Below, piece by piece: positions 11,432 to 22,876 of a stretch of DNA of 64,000 bases. Origin of the DNA: Pictodentalium vernedei (taxonomy: Eukaryota > Mollusca > Scaphopoda > Dentaliida > Dentaliidae). The position numbers were made by a program, and so were the translations under genes. The notes under the pieces are model-generated. The model was not told where the DNA came from and searched no databases. It worked only from the letters and a program-made list of their open reading frames with translations. The stretch lies in contig CM062288.1 in assembly GCA_031216915.1 (NCBI GenBank), positions 177,733,919 to 177,797,918 on the forward strand. The letters run 5' to 3'. How positions within the stretch are numbered: the first letter of the stretch is position 1; each line of letters starts with the position of its first letter.

Positions 11432-12580
11432 GCTCAAGTCAACTTGCCTGCACCATAGGGAGGTGGTGGGGGAAAATGACTTGATATCTGGTACTGAACG
11501 TCCTTTTGAGGTGTAGAATAAAGTTTGTTCAAACGAAGTTTGTCGGGCAATATTTGCCTTTGCATTGATGGGGGGGGGGGGGGGGAGGGGGGGGGGGGCC
11601 AAATATTTTTGGCCACCACCTGAAATTACTGTCTTCTGAACCGATGAGCCGATTTTAACCAAATTTGGTATGTGGTGTTGAGTCAGAAATAGTGTTTTCA
11701 TGCAAAAAAAAATTACCTGCATTCCAGTGGGAGCCCCCAGGAACTAAAAATATTTCCAATTGTCCATATTTCTCAAATTGCAATTGGTTATGCCATAGTG
11801 TACTTGGGGGAGGGGGGGGGGGTGGAATGCTGAGTCAGCATATTTGCTAAAAAAAATTTTTAAATCTTCTTCACCAGAACCAATGATGAGAATATTTTGA
11901 TATTTAGTATACAGCATACATGACAGGGCAGGCACAAGTTTGTTAAATTTAAGCCCCACAGTTCATATTTGGGCTCAATGTTGCAGCACAAATTTTAACT
12001 TTGTGCAATATGAGAGTACTCTTTTTAAAGAATTTTCTCCAGAGCCACCAGTCCAAATGTTTTAATATTTGATCTACAACATCGTTATGGGGGTTAGATT
12101 CAAATTTGTTCAAATCAAGTCCCTCGATTAATATTTGGGCTGCCTATGTGATGGGGGTGGGGGGGGCAGAATTTTAGCCTAGTGCAATTTGAGGAATAAT
12201 CTTTAAAAATCTTCTTCAGATCCACCAATCAGAATCTTTTGATGTTCAGTATACAGAATCCTTCGGCAGGTCAGATTCAAATATTTTCAAGTCAAGTCCC
12301 TGGGTTAATATTTGTGCTACCTATGGGAGCCTGAATTTTAACTTTGCGCACTCAGAATCGTTTGAGATGTGGTGTACACCATCCTTATGGGAGTGAGATT
12401 CAAGTTTGTAAAAATCAGGTCCCTGGGCTAATTTTTGGGCTCCCTATTGGAACCGGAGTTTTAACTTAGTCCAATATGAGAGATAATAAATGACTTCAGT
12501 CCTCTGTGGTGAAAACTAGCCAAAGAAACCTTGTTGAAACAACTTGGGTGGGTGTCACCTGCCCCCTGAGGCCTTTTATT
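11432..12580 (+). mobile_element. Old, 5'-truncated copy of the type-1 hairpin-ended family
   Basis: The sequence follows the leader and monomers of the elements at 17.3, 26.1 and 56.3 kb: CCATAGGGAGGTGGTGGGGG, a TTTTGAGGTGTAGA block, the Maf-type palindrome at 11828-11840, then diverged monomers with AGATTCAAGTTTGT. It ends with GTCACCTGCCCCCTGAGGCC, a damaged type-1 3' end, near 12580. The 5' hairpin is not visible. Two G-rich expansions (11571-11598, 11806-11822) interrupt it. This is the most diverged copy in the window. Confidence 0.5.
11828..11840. promoter_or_regulatory. Perfect T-MARE palindrome (Maf recognition element) in a transposon
   Basis: TGCTGAGTCAGCA is the 13-bp consensus Maf recognition element with an AP-1 core. 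It lies at the same place in the element as the copies at 17944 and 56964. The match is seen in the sequence; binding is not shown. Confidence 0.45.
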
Positions 12581-12962
12581 TTTGTTTAATATTTATTGCT
12601 GGTCAATAGTTCGGGATTACTCTGAATGTAAGGTATTATGCTTTCGCGTTCCTTACAGGTGGTGTATTTTGAAAACCCATGTTATAAGCCTGCCCAGTTA
12701 TATACTTGGCCTTTGAAGGTTGAATGGGTAGGTGGTGGGAGACATCATAATGTGTACTCACAGAAGGAAGATCAGTTGAACAATGCTAAAGAAAAGCATT
12801 TCATTTTTGTGTTCTTTGAGAAAACGCTCATAAAAGAGAGAGCAAAGGGATTGGGATTATTGTTGGTTATGCAAAATGTTTTTGGGTAACCTTTGCATGG
12901 TTATCCCAAAGTTTCAATCTGTGCCTCCCTGAAAAAATAATTTACATGTAGCACTCTACCAC
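12581..12962. other. Gap upstream of UBA52, no gene assigned
   Basis: No repeat family is recognised. A pyrimidine-rich CTTTCGCGTTCC followed by TTACAG and GTGGTG (about 12641-12666) could be a short 5'-TOP-like leader exon with a donor, as in many ribosomal-protein genes. There is no supporting evidence for this reading. Confidence 0.2.
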
Positions 12963-13589
12963 TTAACCTTTTACCCAACTCACAGGTTATTATTCATAGG
13001 CCTCACAAAGTAGATCCTCTGTTTCTCAAGCCGTTTTTTGTAAAATTGCATGCGTGCGGGCAGTTTTTTATTTTATTTTTTATTTTTGTAATTATTTCTT
13101 TGCCATTAAAAAGTTCATGTTCTTGGTTTGTTTTATGCTTTAGGCCCCATAATCTACAGAATAGCATGGGTGGTGGTGTATTATGTCCCTTGAGTGCAAG
13201 AAGGCTTTGCAATGCTAAAGCATTGCAAAGCCTTCTTGCACTCAAGGGACAATAACTTGGGTAAATTATCAGACATAATCCGTTCAATTTTGATTTTTTT
13301 TATAAAAAGAGAGCATGCGGCAGCCAAAAGGACCATGTGGGAGGGCCGCGAGAAACAGATTTTTAATTTTTTTAGGCCTTATTATTGTTTTTTTTTAACT
13401 TTTCTCCAAAAATTTCAACAAAATCATATTACGTGACCCCTCATTGGAGTGGGCTCGATGAGTTCGTTCCAATGAGAAGTCACATGATATGGTTTTGTTG
13501 AAATTATTTTAAAAATATATACTTGTTCAACTGCTTAATTTGTAAATTACTCTGGTGGATGTGGCCGATTTTTTAGGTAAAGGGTAAAA
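12963..13589. mobile_element. MITE/foldback-like element with TTAACCTTTTACCCAA termini
   Basis: The ends TTAACCTTTTACCCAA (left) and TTAGGTAAAGGGTAA (right) form an inverted pair. The same termini occur at 23988-24180 and 31857-32096. Inside are two foldbacks: the perfect hairpin at 13184-13251 and a weaker ~95-bp one (13411-13506), whose arms read AATTTCAACAAAATCATAT and CACATGATATGGTTTTGTTG around CTCATTGGA/TCCAATGAG. No coding capacity is seen. It ends about 60 bp before the UBA52 start codon. Confidence 0.45.
13184..13251. repeat. 33-bp perfect-arm hairpin with 2-nt loop
   Basis: The left arm begins TGTCCCTTGAGTGCAAGAAG and the right arm is its exact reverse complement through CTTCTTGCACTCAAGGGACA, with loop AA at 13217-13218. 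Every base pairs. The perfection implies recent formation or gene-conversion-like maintenance, in contrast to the decayed surroundings. Confidence 0.85.
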
Positions 13590-13641
13590 CAGCTCATTTG
13601 TAGTCTTAATATGAGATATTTCTAATATTTTACAGTGTTAA

Positions 13642-13761
<120 letters not shown>

Positions 13762-13879
13762 TGATAGCATATAAACATTACAGTACGGTCACCTTGGACT
13801 GGTCACCTTCCATGGGTGGGCAATATTTCCATGGATGCATTAATATTAGATTCCAAACATGAATTATAGGAATAATGAG

Positions 13880-14392
13880 CAAAAATTTAATTAATGAAGC
13901 ACCGGGTACAACCAGAATTATGCCCTTTTCAGCTTGAAATAGCAGCCCTAGAATTTTGTTTGGAGATTATCACGGATGTTTATGGGTTGATTCCTTTGAA
14001 ACTTGGTATGGATGTTTACTGCCATGGGATCCTGTGCACCTGCGATTATAGTTTCGATCGGATTTTTTTTTGCCGAGTTATGCCCCCTTTTGTCTTAGAA
14101 TGCCTGAATTGCCTAGAATTTTGTCCGGAGATTTTCTCAGATATTTATGGGTTGATTACTTTGAAACTGGGTATGGATGTTCACCACCATAGGAACCTGT
14201 GCACCTGCAATTATTGTTTCGATCAGACTTTTTCTTGGCAGAGTTATGCCCCTTCTCATCTTATAATGCAGGGATTTTGTCTGGAGATTTTCTCCGATGT
14301 ATATGGATCAATTCCTTTGAAACTTGGTGTGGATGTGCACCTGCGCTTATAGTTTCGATTTGACTTATCTGCTAGAGTTATGCCCCTTTTTA
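13880..14392 (+). repeat. Three ~160-bp monomers of a hairpin-element family without visible ends
   Basis: TTGAAACTTGGTATGGATGT or close variants recur at 13998, 14160 and 14316, with GGAGATT and TTATGCCC in each monomer. No terminal hairpin is seen. The array is directly followed by the 5' end of another element at 14390, suggesting that element inserted here. Confidence 0.55.
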
Positions 14393-16202
14393 TACGCCCG
14401 TTTAAAAAATGGTCGTATTATGCTGTCTGTCCGTAAACAATTTGGTTTCCGTTCATTTAAAGCTGAACGCCTTGACGGATCGACATCAAACTTTCAGAAG
14501 TTGTTTTTAGCATTAAAATACAGGTCAAGTTCGATATTGGTGTTTCTCACTTCATCTGCTGCAGAGATAAGGCCCTTTGAAAACACAATTTTTCTAAAAA
14601 AAATTGGTTTCCGTTCATTTAAAGCTGAACACCTTGACGGATTGACACCAGATTTTTCAGATGTTGTTTTTAGCAGTGAAATACAGGTCAAGTTCGATAT
14701 TGGTGTTTCTCAGTCTATCCACGGCAGAGTTTTATGGGCTATTTGAAAACACAATCTTTCGAAAAAAATTGGTTTCCCTTCATTTAAAGTCGAACGCCTT
14801 GACGGATCAACATCAAACTTTCAGATGTTGTTTGTTGCAATAAAATACAGGTCAAGTTCGATATTGGTGTTTCTCAGTCCATCCGCTGCAGAGTTATGGC
14901 CCTTTTAAAACACAATTTTTGAAAAAAAATTTGTTTCCATTCATTTAAAACCGAACGCCTTGACGGATTGACACCAAATTTTTATACACCCGTTTGAAAA
15001 ATGGGACGTATTATGTGAATGGTCTCTCCACCCATCTGTCTGTCTGTCCGTCCATGGACACATTTTTTTTCCGGACGATAACTTCAGTTGTAATGGTTTG
15101 AGCTGAGTTAAATTTGGCACGTGGATTTAGTATGACAAAATACAGAATGGGTTCGATTTCCGTTTCTAGTGGCCTATTTGCAGTAGAATTATGGCCCTTT
15201 ATTTATGGGAATTTAGCCCAACTTTTCGTTTCTGGACGATAACTTTAGTTTGCCTTGACCAATTTATTTCAAATTTTCAGTTTTTTGTTTTTGACCACAA
15301 AATACAGCTCAAGTTCACTTTTGACCACAATCACATATACCTTTCTAGAGTTATTCCCCTTAAATGATTGCAAATTTGTGGGTTTTGTGGTTTCCGGATG
15401 ATAACTTTAGTTTGCCTTGACCGATTTTTTTAAAATTCTCAGATTTTGTTTTTGACCACAAAGCACAGCTCAAGTTCACCTTTGGCCATAATCGCATGTA
15501 CCGTTCCATAGTTATTCCCCTTGAATGATTGCAAATTTGTGAATTATGTGGTTTCCGGATGATAACTTTAGTTTGCCTTAACTAATTTGTTTCAAATTCT
15601 CAGATTTTGTTTATGACCACAAAGCACAGCTCAAGTTCACTTTCGGCCAAAATCGCATGTACCTTTCCAGAGTTATTCCTCTTGAATTTGTGCATTTTGT
15701 GTTTTCCGGATTATAACTTGAGTATGGCCTAACTGATTTTTTATTATACGCCTGTTGAAAAACCGTTGAATTATGGAATCAGTCTGTCCATTTGTCCATC
15801 CATTTGTCCATCCGCCGGTCTGTCCGTTCGTCAACATTTGGTTTCCAGATGATAACTTTAGTATTTTTTTTTCGATTGACTCCTAAACTTGGTATGTGGT
15901 TTAATCAAAACAAAAGACAGGTCAAGTTCGAATATGGGGGTCAGTTCGAACTTCGAAGTTCCCCTGAATTATGGACCTTGTTGGACATAGAATGCATCAA
16001 ATATTTGATTTCCGGATGATAACTTTTATTATTTGTTTTCCGATTGGTTCCAAACTTGGTATGTTGTTTAATCACAACAAAATACAGGTCAGGTTCGAAT
16101 ATGGGGTTTGTCCAAACAATTTTCTCCCTCACCCCATCCTTATCCCAACCATTCAAAAATACAAAACGGACGTATATTGTCCCGCTACGCGGTGCTCTTG
16201 TT
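14390..16202 (+). mobile_element. Nested hairpin-ended elements: three 5' ends, one 3' end
   Basis: Three related 5' hairpins occur at 14390 (TTATACGCCCGTTTAAAAAA), 14981 (TTTATACACCCGTTTGAAAA) and 15743 (ATTATACGCCTGTTGAAAAA). Each is followed by GTCTGTCCGTCC-type microsatellite and its own monomers, about 160 bp: CCGTTCATTTAAAGCTGAAC in the first set, ATAACTTTAGTTTGCC in the others. A single 3' end closes the group: AACGGACGTATA as inverted repeat, the hairpin CCGCTACGCGG and TGCTCTTGTT (about 16163-16202). Either the elements inserted into each other and lost 3' ends, or the 5' module was amplified together with the monomers. Confidence 0.55.
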
Positions 16203-16217
16203 CTTAGAATAATGGCG

Positions 16218-16248
16218 AGGAGGGGGGGGGGAGGGGAGGGGGGGGGGG
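16218..16248 (+). repeat. Poly-G tract
   Basis: A GAGGGGGGGGGGAGGGG-type run of about 30 bases directly after the 3' end of the nested elements. It has strong G-quadruplex potential on the plus strand. Minus-strand ORFs here are proline homopolymers and not genes. Confidence 0.8.
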
Positions 16249-16817
16249 AAAGGCTGGGGGTATGGACAGGCCCATCTGGGACAGTCACACCTCCAGTTAA
16301 AATTTTGCTGGCTGCAGCTGATGATGATTTTTATTACCTGGTAAAGGCAAACGTGGATTACAGCCAGTCCACGACGGCTGTACTGTACATGTGACCAGCA
16401 CTTCACTAGTGTTAACTCTATGCCTGTACAAATTAGAAAATAAGTTGATACCTAAAAGAGGTTTCCTTATCCATTTTTAGACAACCCTTTTTAGGTCTGC
16501 AGTTTTACACTCCATGCCCATTTTAAATATGTATTGGGATAACACCTTCAGTAGGGCTGGCGAATCCTGATTTTTTCCTCGAATCTATCTTGAATCGAAT
16601 CGGGTAAAAAGTTTAAAATGAAATTAAATCTGGAAACAAATACACATTCATATTGTTATGATACCATGGCTGTCTTATTGGTGCTGTCTAACTCCCAGTT
16701 GAACCCTGTATCAATATGCATACTAGAAAATTTTGTGACAGCAAGTACAAGTAGATGGTGACCTATCACTTGTTTCTGAAAGTTGAGCAGTTTATTATAC
16801 TCCCACAAACGAAGTTT

Positions 16818-16850
16818 GGGGGGGGGGGGGGGCAGGGGGGGGGGGGGGGT
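16818..16850 (+). repeat. Poly-G tract following a TATACTCCCACAAACGAAG motif
   Basis: Two G runs separated by CA follow TTATACTCCCACAAACGAAG (16794-16815). That motif resembles the 5' hairpin start of a hairpin-ended element, with the right half of the stem (GGGAG) apparently expanded into poly-G. No monomers follow, so only a remnant terminus is proposed. Confidence 0.5.
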
Positions 16851-17141
16851 TATAGGAGCCAACTTGTCTGCCGTCGTCGGTCCATTGCACATGTAACTAT
16901 GCCACCGACAAGGGGAGGCTTAGTGTAGCAAGATGTTTATTATAAATAATTGTATTGTTACAAGGCATTCCCTAATAAACTGTAACCAGACAGTTGTAAA
17001 CATTTTTTTTAGCCACAGACCAAACAACAAGTTTAAACTTTCAATAGAGCCATGATTGTGGTTTCTAGTACTCATCAGTTAATTATACAAAGTGATATTT
17101 CTTATGTTTGGAGTCATGGAAATTTTTATCTGAAGTTGTAA

Positions 17142-17282
<141 letters not shown>

Positions 17283-17943
17283 TAATTTTTAGCTCACCTG
17301 AGCGAAGCTCAGCGGGAGCTTTACTGATCGTCCATCGTCCCGTCCGGCGTTAACTTTACATTATCGACTTCTCCTCCTAAACCACTAGCCCAATTTTATT
17401 CAAATGTTGGCTAAATGTTATTACCTAATGCCAATTCAGATTTGTTCAAATGAAGTTGCCCCTCTTCCTGGGTGGTGCCACGCCCCCAAGGGGCACCAAA
17501 ATCTTTGTAAATCTTCTTCTCATGAACCAGCAGTAGCAGAGACTTGATATATGGTATGCACCTTCCTTTTGAGGTGTAGACTCAGATTTGTTCAAGAGAA
17601 GTTTGAGGGATAATATTTGGCGTTGTTATGGGAGGGGCAAAAATTTTGGCCCCGCCCCTAATTTCTATTTTCTGAACCGAGGAGCCGATTTCAACCAAAT
17701 TTTATGTGAGGGCTTATTGGGTCATGAGTACTTGATTTATGCAAAAAAAAAAATTTCCCGCAGCCCAGTGGTAACCGCAGGAGCTAAAAATAGAAAAAAT
17801 TTAAAACGCCCATATCTCCAAAACTGCACGGCACCGAGAATTTTTATTTGGTGTGCAGCTTCCGTAGGACCAACAGAAAGGATTGGTAAAAAAAAATTGC
17901 CATCGGTTTTATCATAGGGCACAGTTTCAGGACTTTGAAAAAG

Positions 17944-17956
17944 TGCTGAGTCAGCA
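17944..17956. promoter_or_regulatory. Perfect T-MARE within a 25-bp palindrome
   Basis: TGCTGAGTCAGCA is embedded in AAAAAGTGCTGA-G-TCAGCACTTTTT, arms of 12 bp around one base. It is identical in the copy at 56964-56976. It lies inside UBA52 intron 2. Confidence 0.5.
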
Positions 17957-17995
17957 CTTTTTAACACTGTAGCCTAGGGGAAAAACATTAAAAAT

Positions 17996-20738
17996 CTTCT
18001 TCTCCAGATCCAGCAGGCAGAATCTAATGATATTTGGTATGCAACATTGTAGGGTGGATCTGATTCAAGTTTGTTCAAATCGGCCCCCTGGGTTCATATT
18101 TGGGCTCAGTATAGGAGCCCGATTTCGAACTTAGTGCATTTCAGGCAAATTTCTTAAAAAATCTTCTTCTCCAGATCCAGCAGGTAGAATCTTTTGATAT
18201 ATGGTATGCAACATTGTGGGGTGGATCTGCTTCAAGTTTGTTCAAATCGGCCCTCCGGGTTTATATTTGGGCTCAGTATAGGAGCCCAAATTTGAACTTA
18301 CTGCATTTCAGGCAAATTTCTTTGAAAATCTTCTTCTCCAGATCCAGCAGGCAGAATCTTTTGATATTTGGCATGCAACATTGTAGGGTGGATCTGATTC
18401 AAGTTTGTTCAAATCGGCTCCCTAGATTCATATTTGGGCTCACTATAGGAGCTTGAATTCAAACTTAGTGCATTTCAGGCACATTTCTTCAAAAATCTTC
18501 TTCTCCAGATCCAGCAGGCAGAATCTTTTGATATTTGGTATGCAACGTTGCGGGGTAGATCTGATTCAAGTTTGTTCAAATCGGCCCCCCTGGATTCATA
18601 TTTGGGCTTACTATAGAAGCCCGAATTCGAACTTAGTGCATTTCAGGCAAATTTCTTAAAAAATCTTCTTCTCCAGATCCAGCAGGCAGAATCTTTTCAT
18701 ATTTGGTAAGCAACATTGTGGGGTGGATCTGATTCAAGTTTGTTCAAATCGGATCCCTGGGTTAATATTTGGGCTCAGTATAGGAGCCCAATTTCGAACT
18801 TAGTGCATTTCAGGCAAATTTCTTAAAAAATCTTCTTCTCCAGATCCAGCAGGCAGAATCTTTTGATATTTGGTATGCAACATTGTAGGGTGGATCTGAT
18901 TCAAGTTTGTTCAAATCGGCCCCCTGGGTTCTTATTTGGGCTCAGTATAGAAGCCCGATTTCGAACTTAGTGCATTTAGGCAAATTTCTTAAAAAATCTT
19001 CTTGTCCAGATCCAGCAGGCAGAATCTTTTGATATTTGGTATGCAACATTGTGGGGTGGATCTGATTCAAGTTTGTTCAAATCGGCTTCCTAGATTCATA
19101 TTTGGGCTCACTATAGAAGCTCGAATTTGAACTTAGTGCATTTCATGCAAATTTCTTAAAAAATCTTCTTCTCCAGATCCAGCAGGCAGAATCTTTTCAT
19201 ATTTGGTAAGCAACATTGCGGGGTGGATCTGATTCAAGTTTGTTCAAATCGGCCCCCTGGGTTTATATTTGGGGACAGTATAGAAGCCCGAATTCAAACT
19301 TAGTGCAGTTCAGGCAAATTTCTTTAAAAATATTCTTCTCCAGATCCAGCAGGCAGATTCTTTTGATATTTGGTATGCAACATTGTGGGGTGGATCTGAT
19401 TCAAGTTTGTTCAAATCGGCCCCCCTGGATTCATATTTGGGCTTACTATAGAAGCCCGAATTCGAACTTAGTGCATTTCAGGCAAATTTCTTAAAAAATC
19501 TTCTTCTCCAGATCCAGCAGGCAGAATCTTTTCATATTTGGTAAGCAACATTGTGGGGTGGATCTGATTCAAGTTTGTTCAAATCGGATCCCTGGGTTAA
19601 TATTTGGGCTCAGTATAGGAGCCCAATTTCGAACTTAGTACATTTCAGGCAAATTTCTTAAAAAATCTTCTTCTCCAGATCCAGCAGGCAGAATCTTTTG
19701 ATATTTGGTATGCAACATTGTAGGGTGGATCTGATTCAAGTTTGTTCAAATCGGCCCCCTGGGTTCTTATTTGGGCTCAGTATAGGAGCCCAAATTTGAA
19801 CTTAGTGCATTTCAAGCAAATTTATTAAAAAATCTTCTTCTCCAGATCCAGCAGGCAGAATCTTTTGATATTTGGTATGCAACATTGTGGGATGGATCTG
19901 ATTCAAGTTTGTTCAAATCGGCTTCCTAGATTCATATTTGGGCTCACTATAGAAGCTCGAATTCGAACTTAGTGCATTTCAAGCAAATTTCTTAAAAAAT
20001 TTTCTTCTCCAGATCCAGCAGTCAGAATCTTTTGATATTTGGTATGCAACATTGTGGGATGGATCTGATGCAAATTTGTTCAAATCGGCTCCTTAGATTC
20101 ATATTTGGGCTTACTATAGAAGCTTGAATTCGAACTTAGTGCATTTCAGGCAAATTTCTTAAAAAATCATCTTCTCCAGATCCAGCACGCAGAATCTTTT
20201 GATATTTGGTATGCAACATTGCGGGGTGGATCTGATTCAAGTTTGTTCAAATCGGCCCCCTGGATTCATATTTGGGCTTAATATAGAAGCCTGAATTCGC
20301 ACTTAGTGCATTTCGGGCAAATTTATTAAAAAATCTTCTTCTCCAGATCCAGCAGGCAGAATCTTTTGATATTTGGTATGCAACATTGTGGGGTGGATCT
20401 GATTCAAGTTTGTTCAAATCGGCTTCCTAGTTTCATATTTGGGCTCACTATAGAGGCTCGAATTCGAACTTAGTGCATTTCAGGCAAATTTCTTAAAAAA
20501 TCTTCTTCTCCAGATCCAGCTTCAGAATCTTTTCATATTTGGTAAGCAACATTGTGGGGTGGATCTGATTCAAGTTTGTTCAAATCGGCCCCCTGGGTTT
20601 ATATTTGGGCTCCGTATAGGAGCCCAAATTTTAACTTAGTGCATTTCAGGCATATTTCTTAAAAAATCTTCTTCTCCAGATCCAGCAGGCAGAATCTTTT
20701 GATATTTGGTATGCAACATTGTGGGGTGGATCTGATTG
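17996..20738 (+). repeat. Tandem array of 17 ~167-bp monomers
   Basis: The landmark GATCCAGCAGGCAGAATCTT (or a close variant) occurs 17 times at about 167-bp spacing. Monomer subtypes (for example TTTCATATTTGGTAAGCAAC against TTTGATATTTGGTATGCAAC) recur in a similar order in the second copy, showing that the array was copied as a block. Confidence 0.85.
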
Positions 20739-21474
20739 TGATTCATGAACGTATTTATTTGTAAAGTTGATAGAATCTTAGACAAAATTTGCAGAAAAGA
20801 TCTACTATAGAAGGGGTGGTATCCAGGGTGAACCGTTTACCCAAATCTAGCAGTACTAATGCATTATTCACACAAATCTCTGTTCAAATTTTATGACTCC
20901 TCATTGGAACACACGCATTCAGCTCATTCCAACAAAGGTCATATGCCATGTTTTCGAGACAAAAGAATAAAAATTTTAGTTATTCATGAAATTTTTAGGC
21001 AACTGTTGTCTGTTATTCACATTGCTTCATGAAATTTCAGTACTTTTAGAAGTTACCTGAGTAATCAAGGGTTAATTCCCCTTAATTAAATGTCGCCTCT
21101 AAAAAACAACCACTTTGCATATCTTACCTTTTTACCAGCATAACTGCCAAAACTTGTCAGCATTCTTCGCAAAAATCGCTATTCAAATTTTAATTTTTGT
21201 CTCTTAAACATACATGTACTTATCGCTTGTAAATACCCCATTGGAATGAGCTTTTTGAGCTCATTCCAATGAGAGGTCGCACACCATGCTTTTTGAGTCA
21301 AAAAAGCAATTTTTTAGTTATTCCAGAATTTCGTACGTAAAACACAGCCTTATGACTTCACATTAAAATGAGCTCTCTAAGCTTGTTCCAATCAACATTC
21401 ACGCACTATGTCTTTCACACAAAAAATAAAATTTTCCATTTATTCAGGAATTTTGTTTGCAAGAACACTCTTAC

Positions 21475-21498
21475 CCCCCCCCCCCCCCCCCCCCACCC

Positions 21499-21529
<31 letters not shown>

Positions 21530-21546
21530 ACACACAAACACAGACA
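21475..21546 (+). repeat. Poly-C tract followed by (CA)n microsatellite
   Basis: About 38 bases of nearly pure C, then about 10 CA units. The orthologous site in copy 2 (60151-60222) has a shorter C run and an ACACACAAAC variant, so the tract is hypervariable. Confidence 0.85.
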
Positions 21547-22542
21547 CACGCATCTAAAAGTTCGGCAGCAAAAAAACAGTTACTTCAATTTTTAAATGCA
21601 TTATAGGAACAACTTGCCTAATCAAATTTAAATACTTTTGCATCATTCTGTATCTAGAACAAACCATTTACCATATCTTTACGCAAAATTCTCCAGCATC
21701 ATTCACAAAAAAACACCATTATTTATATATTCACATTTCTGTCTCAAAAATATACCTGATCTTCCCATACCCCTATTGGAATAAGCTGTTTGAGCTTGTT
21801 CCAGTGATGATAAAAAAAACTAATATTTTGGAAAATTTGTGAAAATTTTTGTTTTCTTGCATGCAAATATGTACATGTAGCACATGGAAGATATCCACAG
21901 TTGGGGAGAGATGTCCAAGGCTATCTCTTCACATTCCTTGTTTGTGCTTCATGCTAAACCAGTTTGTCTGCAGAGATAAATTTGCTTTATTAAAATCATT
22001 GGAGATTGGCCACACACCAATGATTTTAAATAAAACTAATTTTAGGTAACAAATGTTGAACTTCAAACAAAATCTATCACTCAACCAGTTAATGTTGATG
22101 AGGCATGACATGGTGAAGGTGACCTAAAATACTTCTTAGAGTCACTTTGTCAGGTGAGCGATTAAGGCCTCGTGGGGCCTCTTGTTTACGTAAAAAGTTG
22201 GTGTGGCCAAAATTTGTGAAAGTGGGTCATGCTCATATTTCAAGCATGGCATGATGTATGGACCTGGGACAAATACCAAATGAGTCGACACTCGATGGAG
22301 ATTCAAAATTTGGGCCAAGGTCGAACAGGAGTCACGAGGGCTATTACCAGAATTGCTGGAAATCATATTTTTGAACCTCCTTGTGGTGAAGATAAATACC
22401 TTTTCTGGTTTCTTGGAAAAAATAATCTTGATTTTTTGAATGAATATCTATAAATACTGTCATTGAAAACCTATTTCTTATTTCTTTAAAACTATTTTAT
22501 CCCTAAAATAAGCCTCTAAAGTATTCCCATTACATTCATAGA

Positions 22543-22876
22543 GGGGCATGGTGGCTAAGCAGTTAGAGGTGCAGGCTGCAAGCCGAGAGGTTCTCAGTTC
22601 GAATCCTATCTGCGGCAAGTGCCTGTGTCTTTGGGCAAAAACACTTCACCCCCATTGCCCACATAATGGCATAGTGATGATGTGTACTAAGACATACTGC
22701 ATGTCGATGATACACTTGCACTAACCCTTCTTGTGTGGAGTTAGCATGTTGGGGAGTCAGACAGTTGCTTGTTGTTTGGTGGTTCTCTGTGTTCTCTGGT
22801 TTAATGCATCCGTAAAAACTGTACGACACGAGGCGGCCTAGCTGTTGAAGTGTCATTAAACCCCAATAAATTAATA
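22543..22876 (+). mobile_element. tRNA-derived SINE, older copy, with 11-bp target duplication
   Basis: The head GTGGCTAAGCAGTTAGAGG (A box) and GTTCGAATCC (B box) are tRNA-like. The central domain contains GGCAAAAACACTTCACCC and TGTACTAAGACATACTGCA. The tail is GTGTCATTAAACCCCAATAAA. The flanking duplication ACATTCATAGA lies at 22532-22542 and 22877-22887. The tail differs from the main type (GTGACCTTAAACACCAATAAA). The family resembles molluscan V-SINE/RUDI elements, an inference from memory. Confidence 0.8.

Larger units (their letters stand above)
17291..22186 (+). mobile_element. Full-length 4.9-kb hairpin-ended element, copy 1
   Basis: It starts AGCTCACCTGAGCGAAGCTC, which folds on itself, followed by GTCC-rich sequence. 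A ~690-bp leader contains the T-MARE at 17944. Then come 17 monomers of about 167 bp (18.0-20.7 kb) and a ~1.4-kb unique 3' region with an ATTGGAATGAGC ... GCTCATTCCAAT inverted repeat at 21240 and a poly-C/(CA)n tract. It ends TCAGGTGAGCG, the hairpin AAGGCCTCGTGGGGCCT and CTTGTTT. Almost the same sequence occurs at 56302-60848 with 15 monomers. No plausible protein is encoded; monomer ORFs repeat one motif in frame and are artefacts of the ~167-bp period. It is probably mobilised in trans by an absent Helentron-like element (inference). Confidence 0.7.

Noticed and set aside
16185-16406. Proline- or glycine-rich ORFs over poly-C/poly-G tracts (also near 4860, 6640, 11580, 21480, 43100, 44450)
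   Set aside because: Homopolymers lack stop codons in most frames; openness here is trivial.
18214-19494. Plus-strand ORFs repeating SSLFKSAP, FRQISLKIFFSRSSRQNLL and FGMQHCGVDLIQVCSN, also at 2670 and 57232-58821
   Set aside because: They are translations of ~167-bp monomers. The motifs repeat with the DNA period, stop after one or two units and have no start or domain support.
17291-20740. CRISPR-like regular spacing of repeats
   Set aside because: The repeats are contiguous ~167-bp monomers without unique spacers and the genome is eukaryotic.
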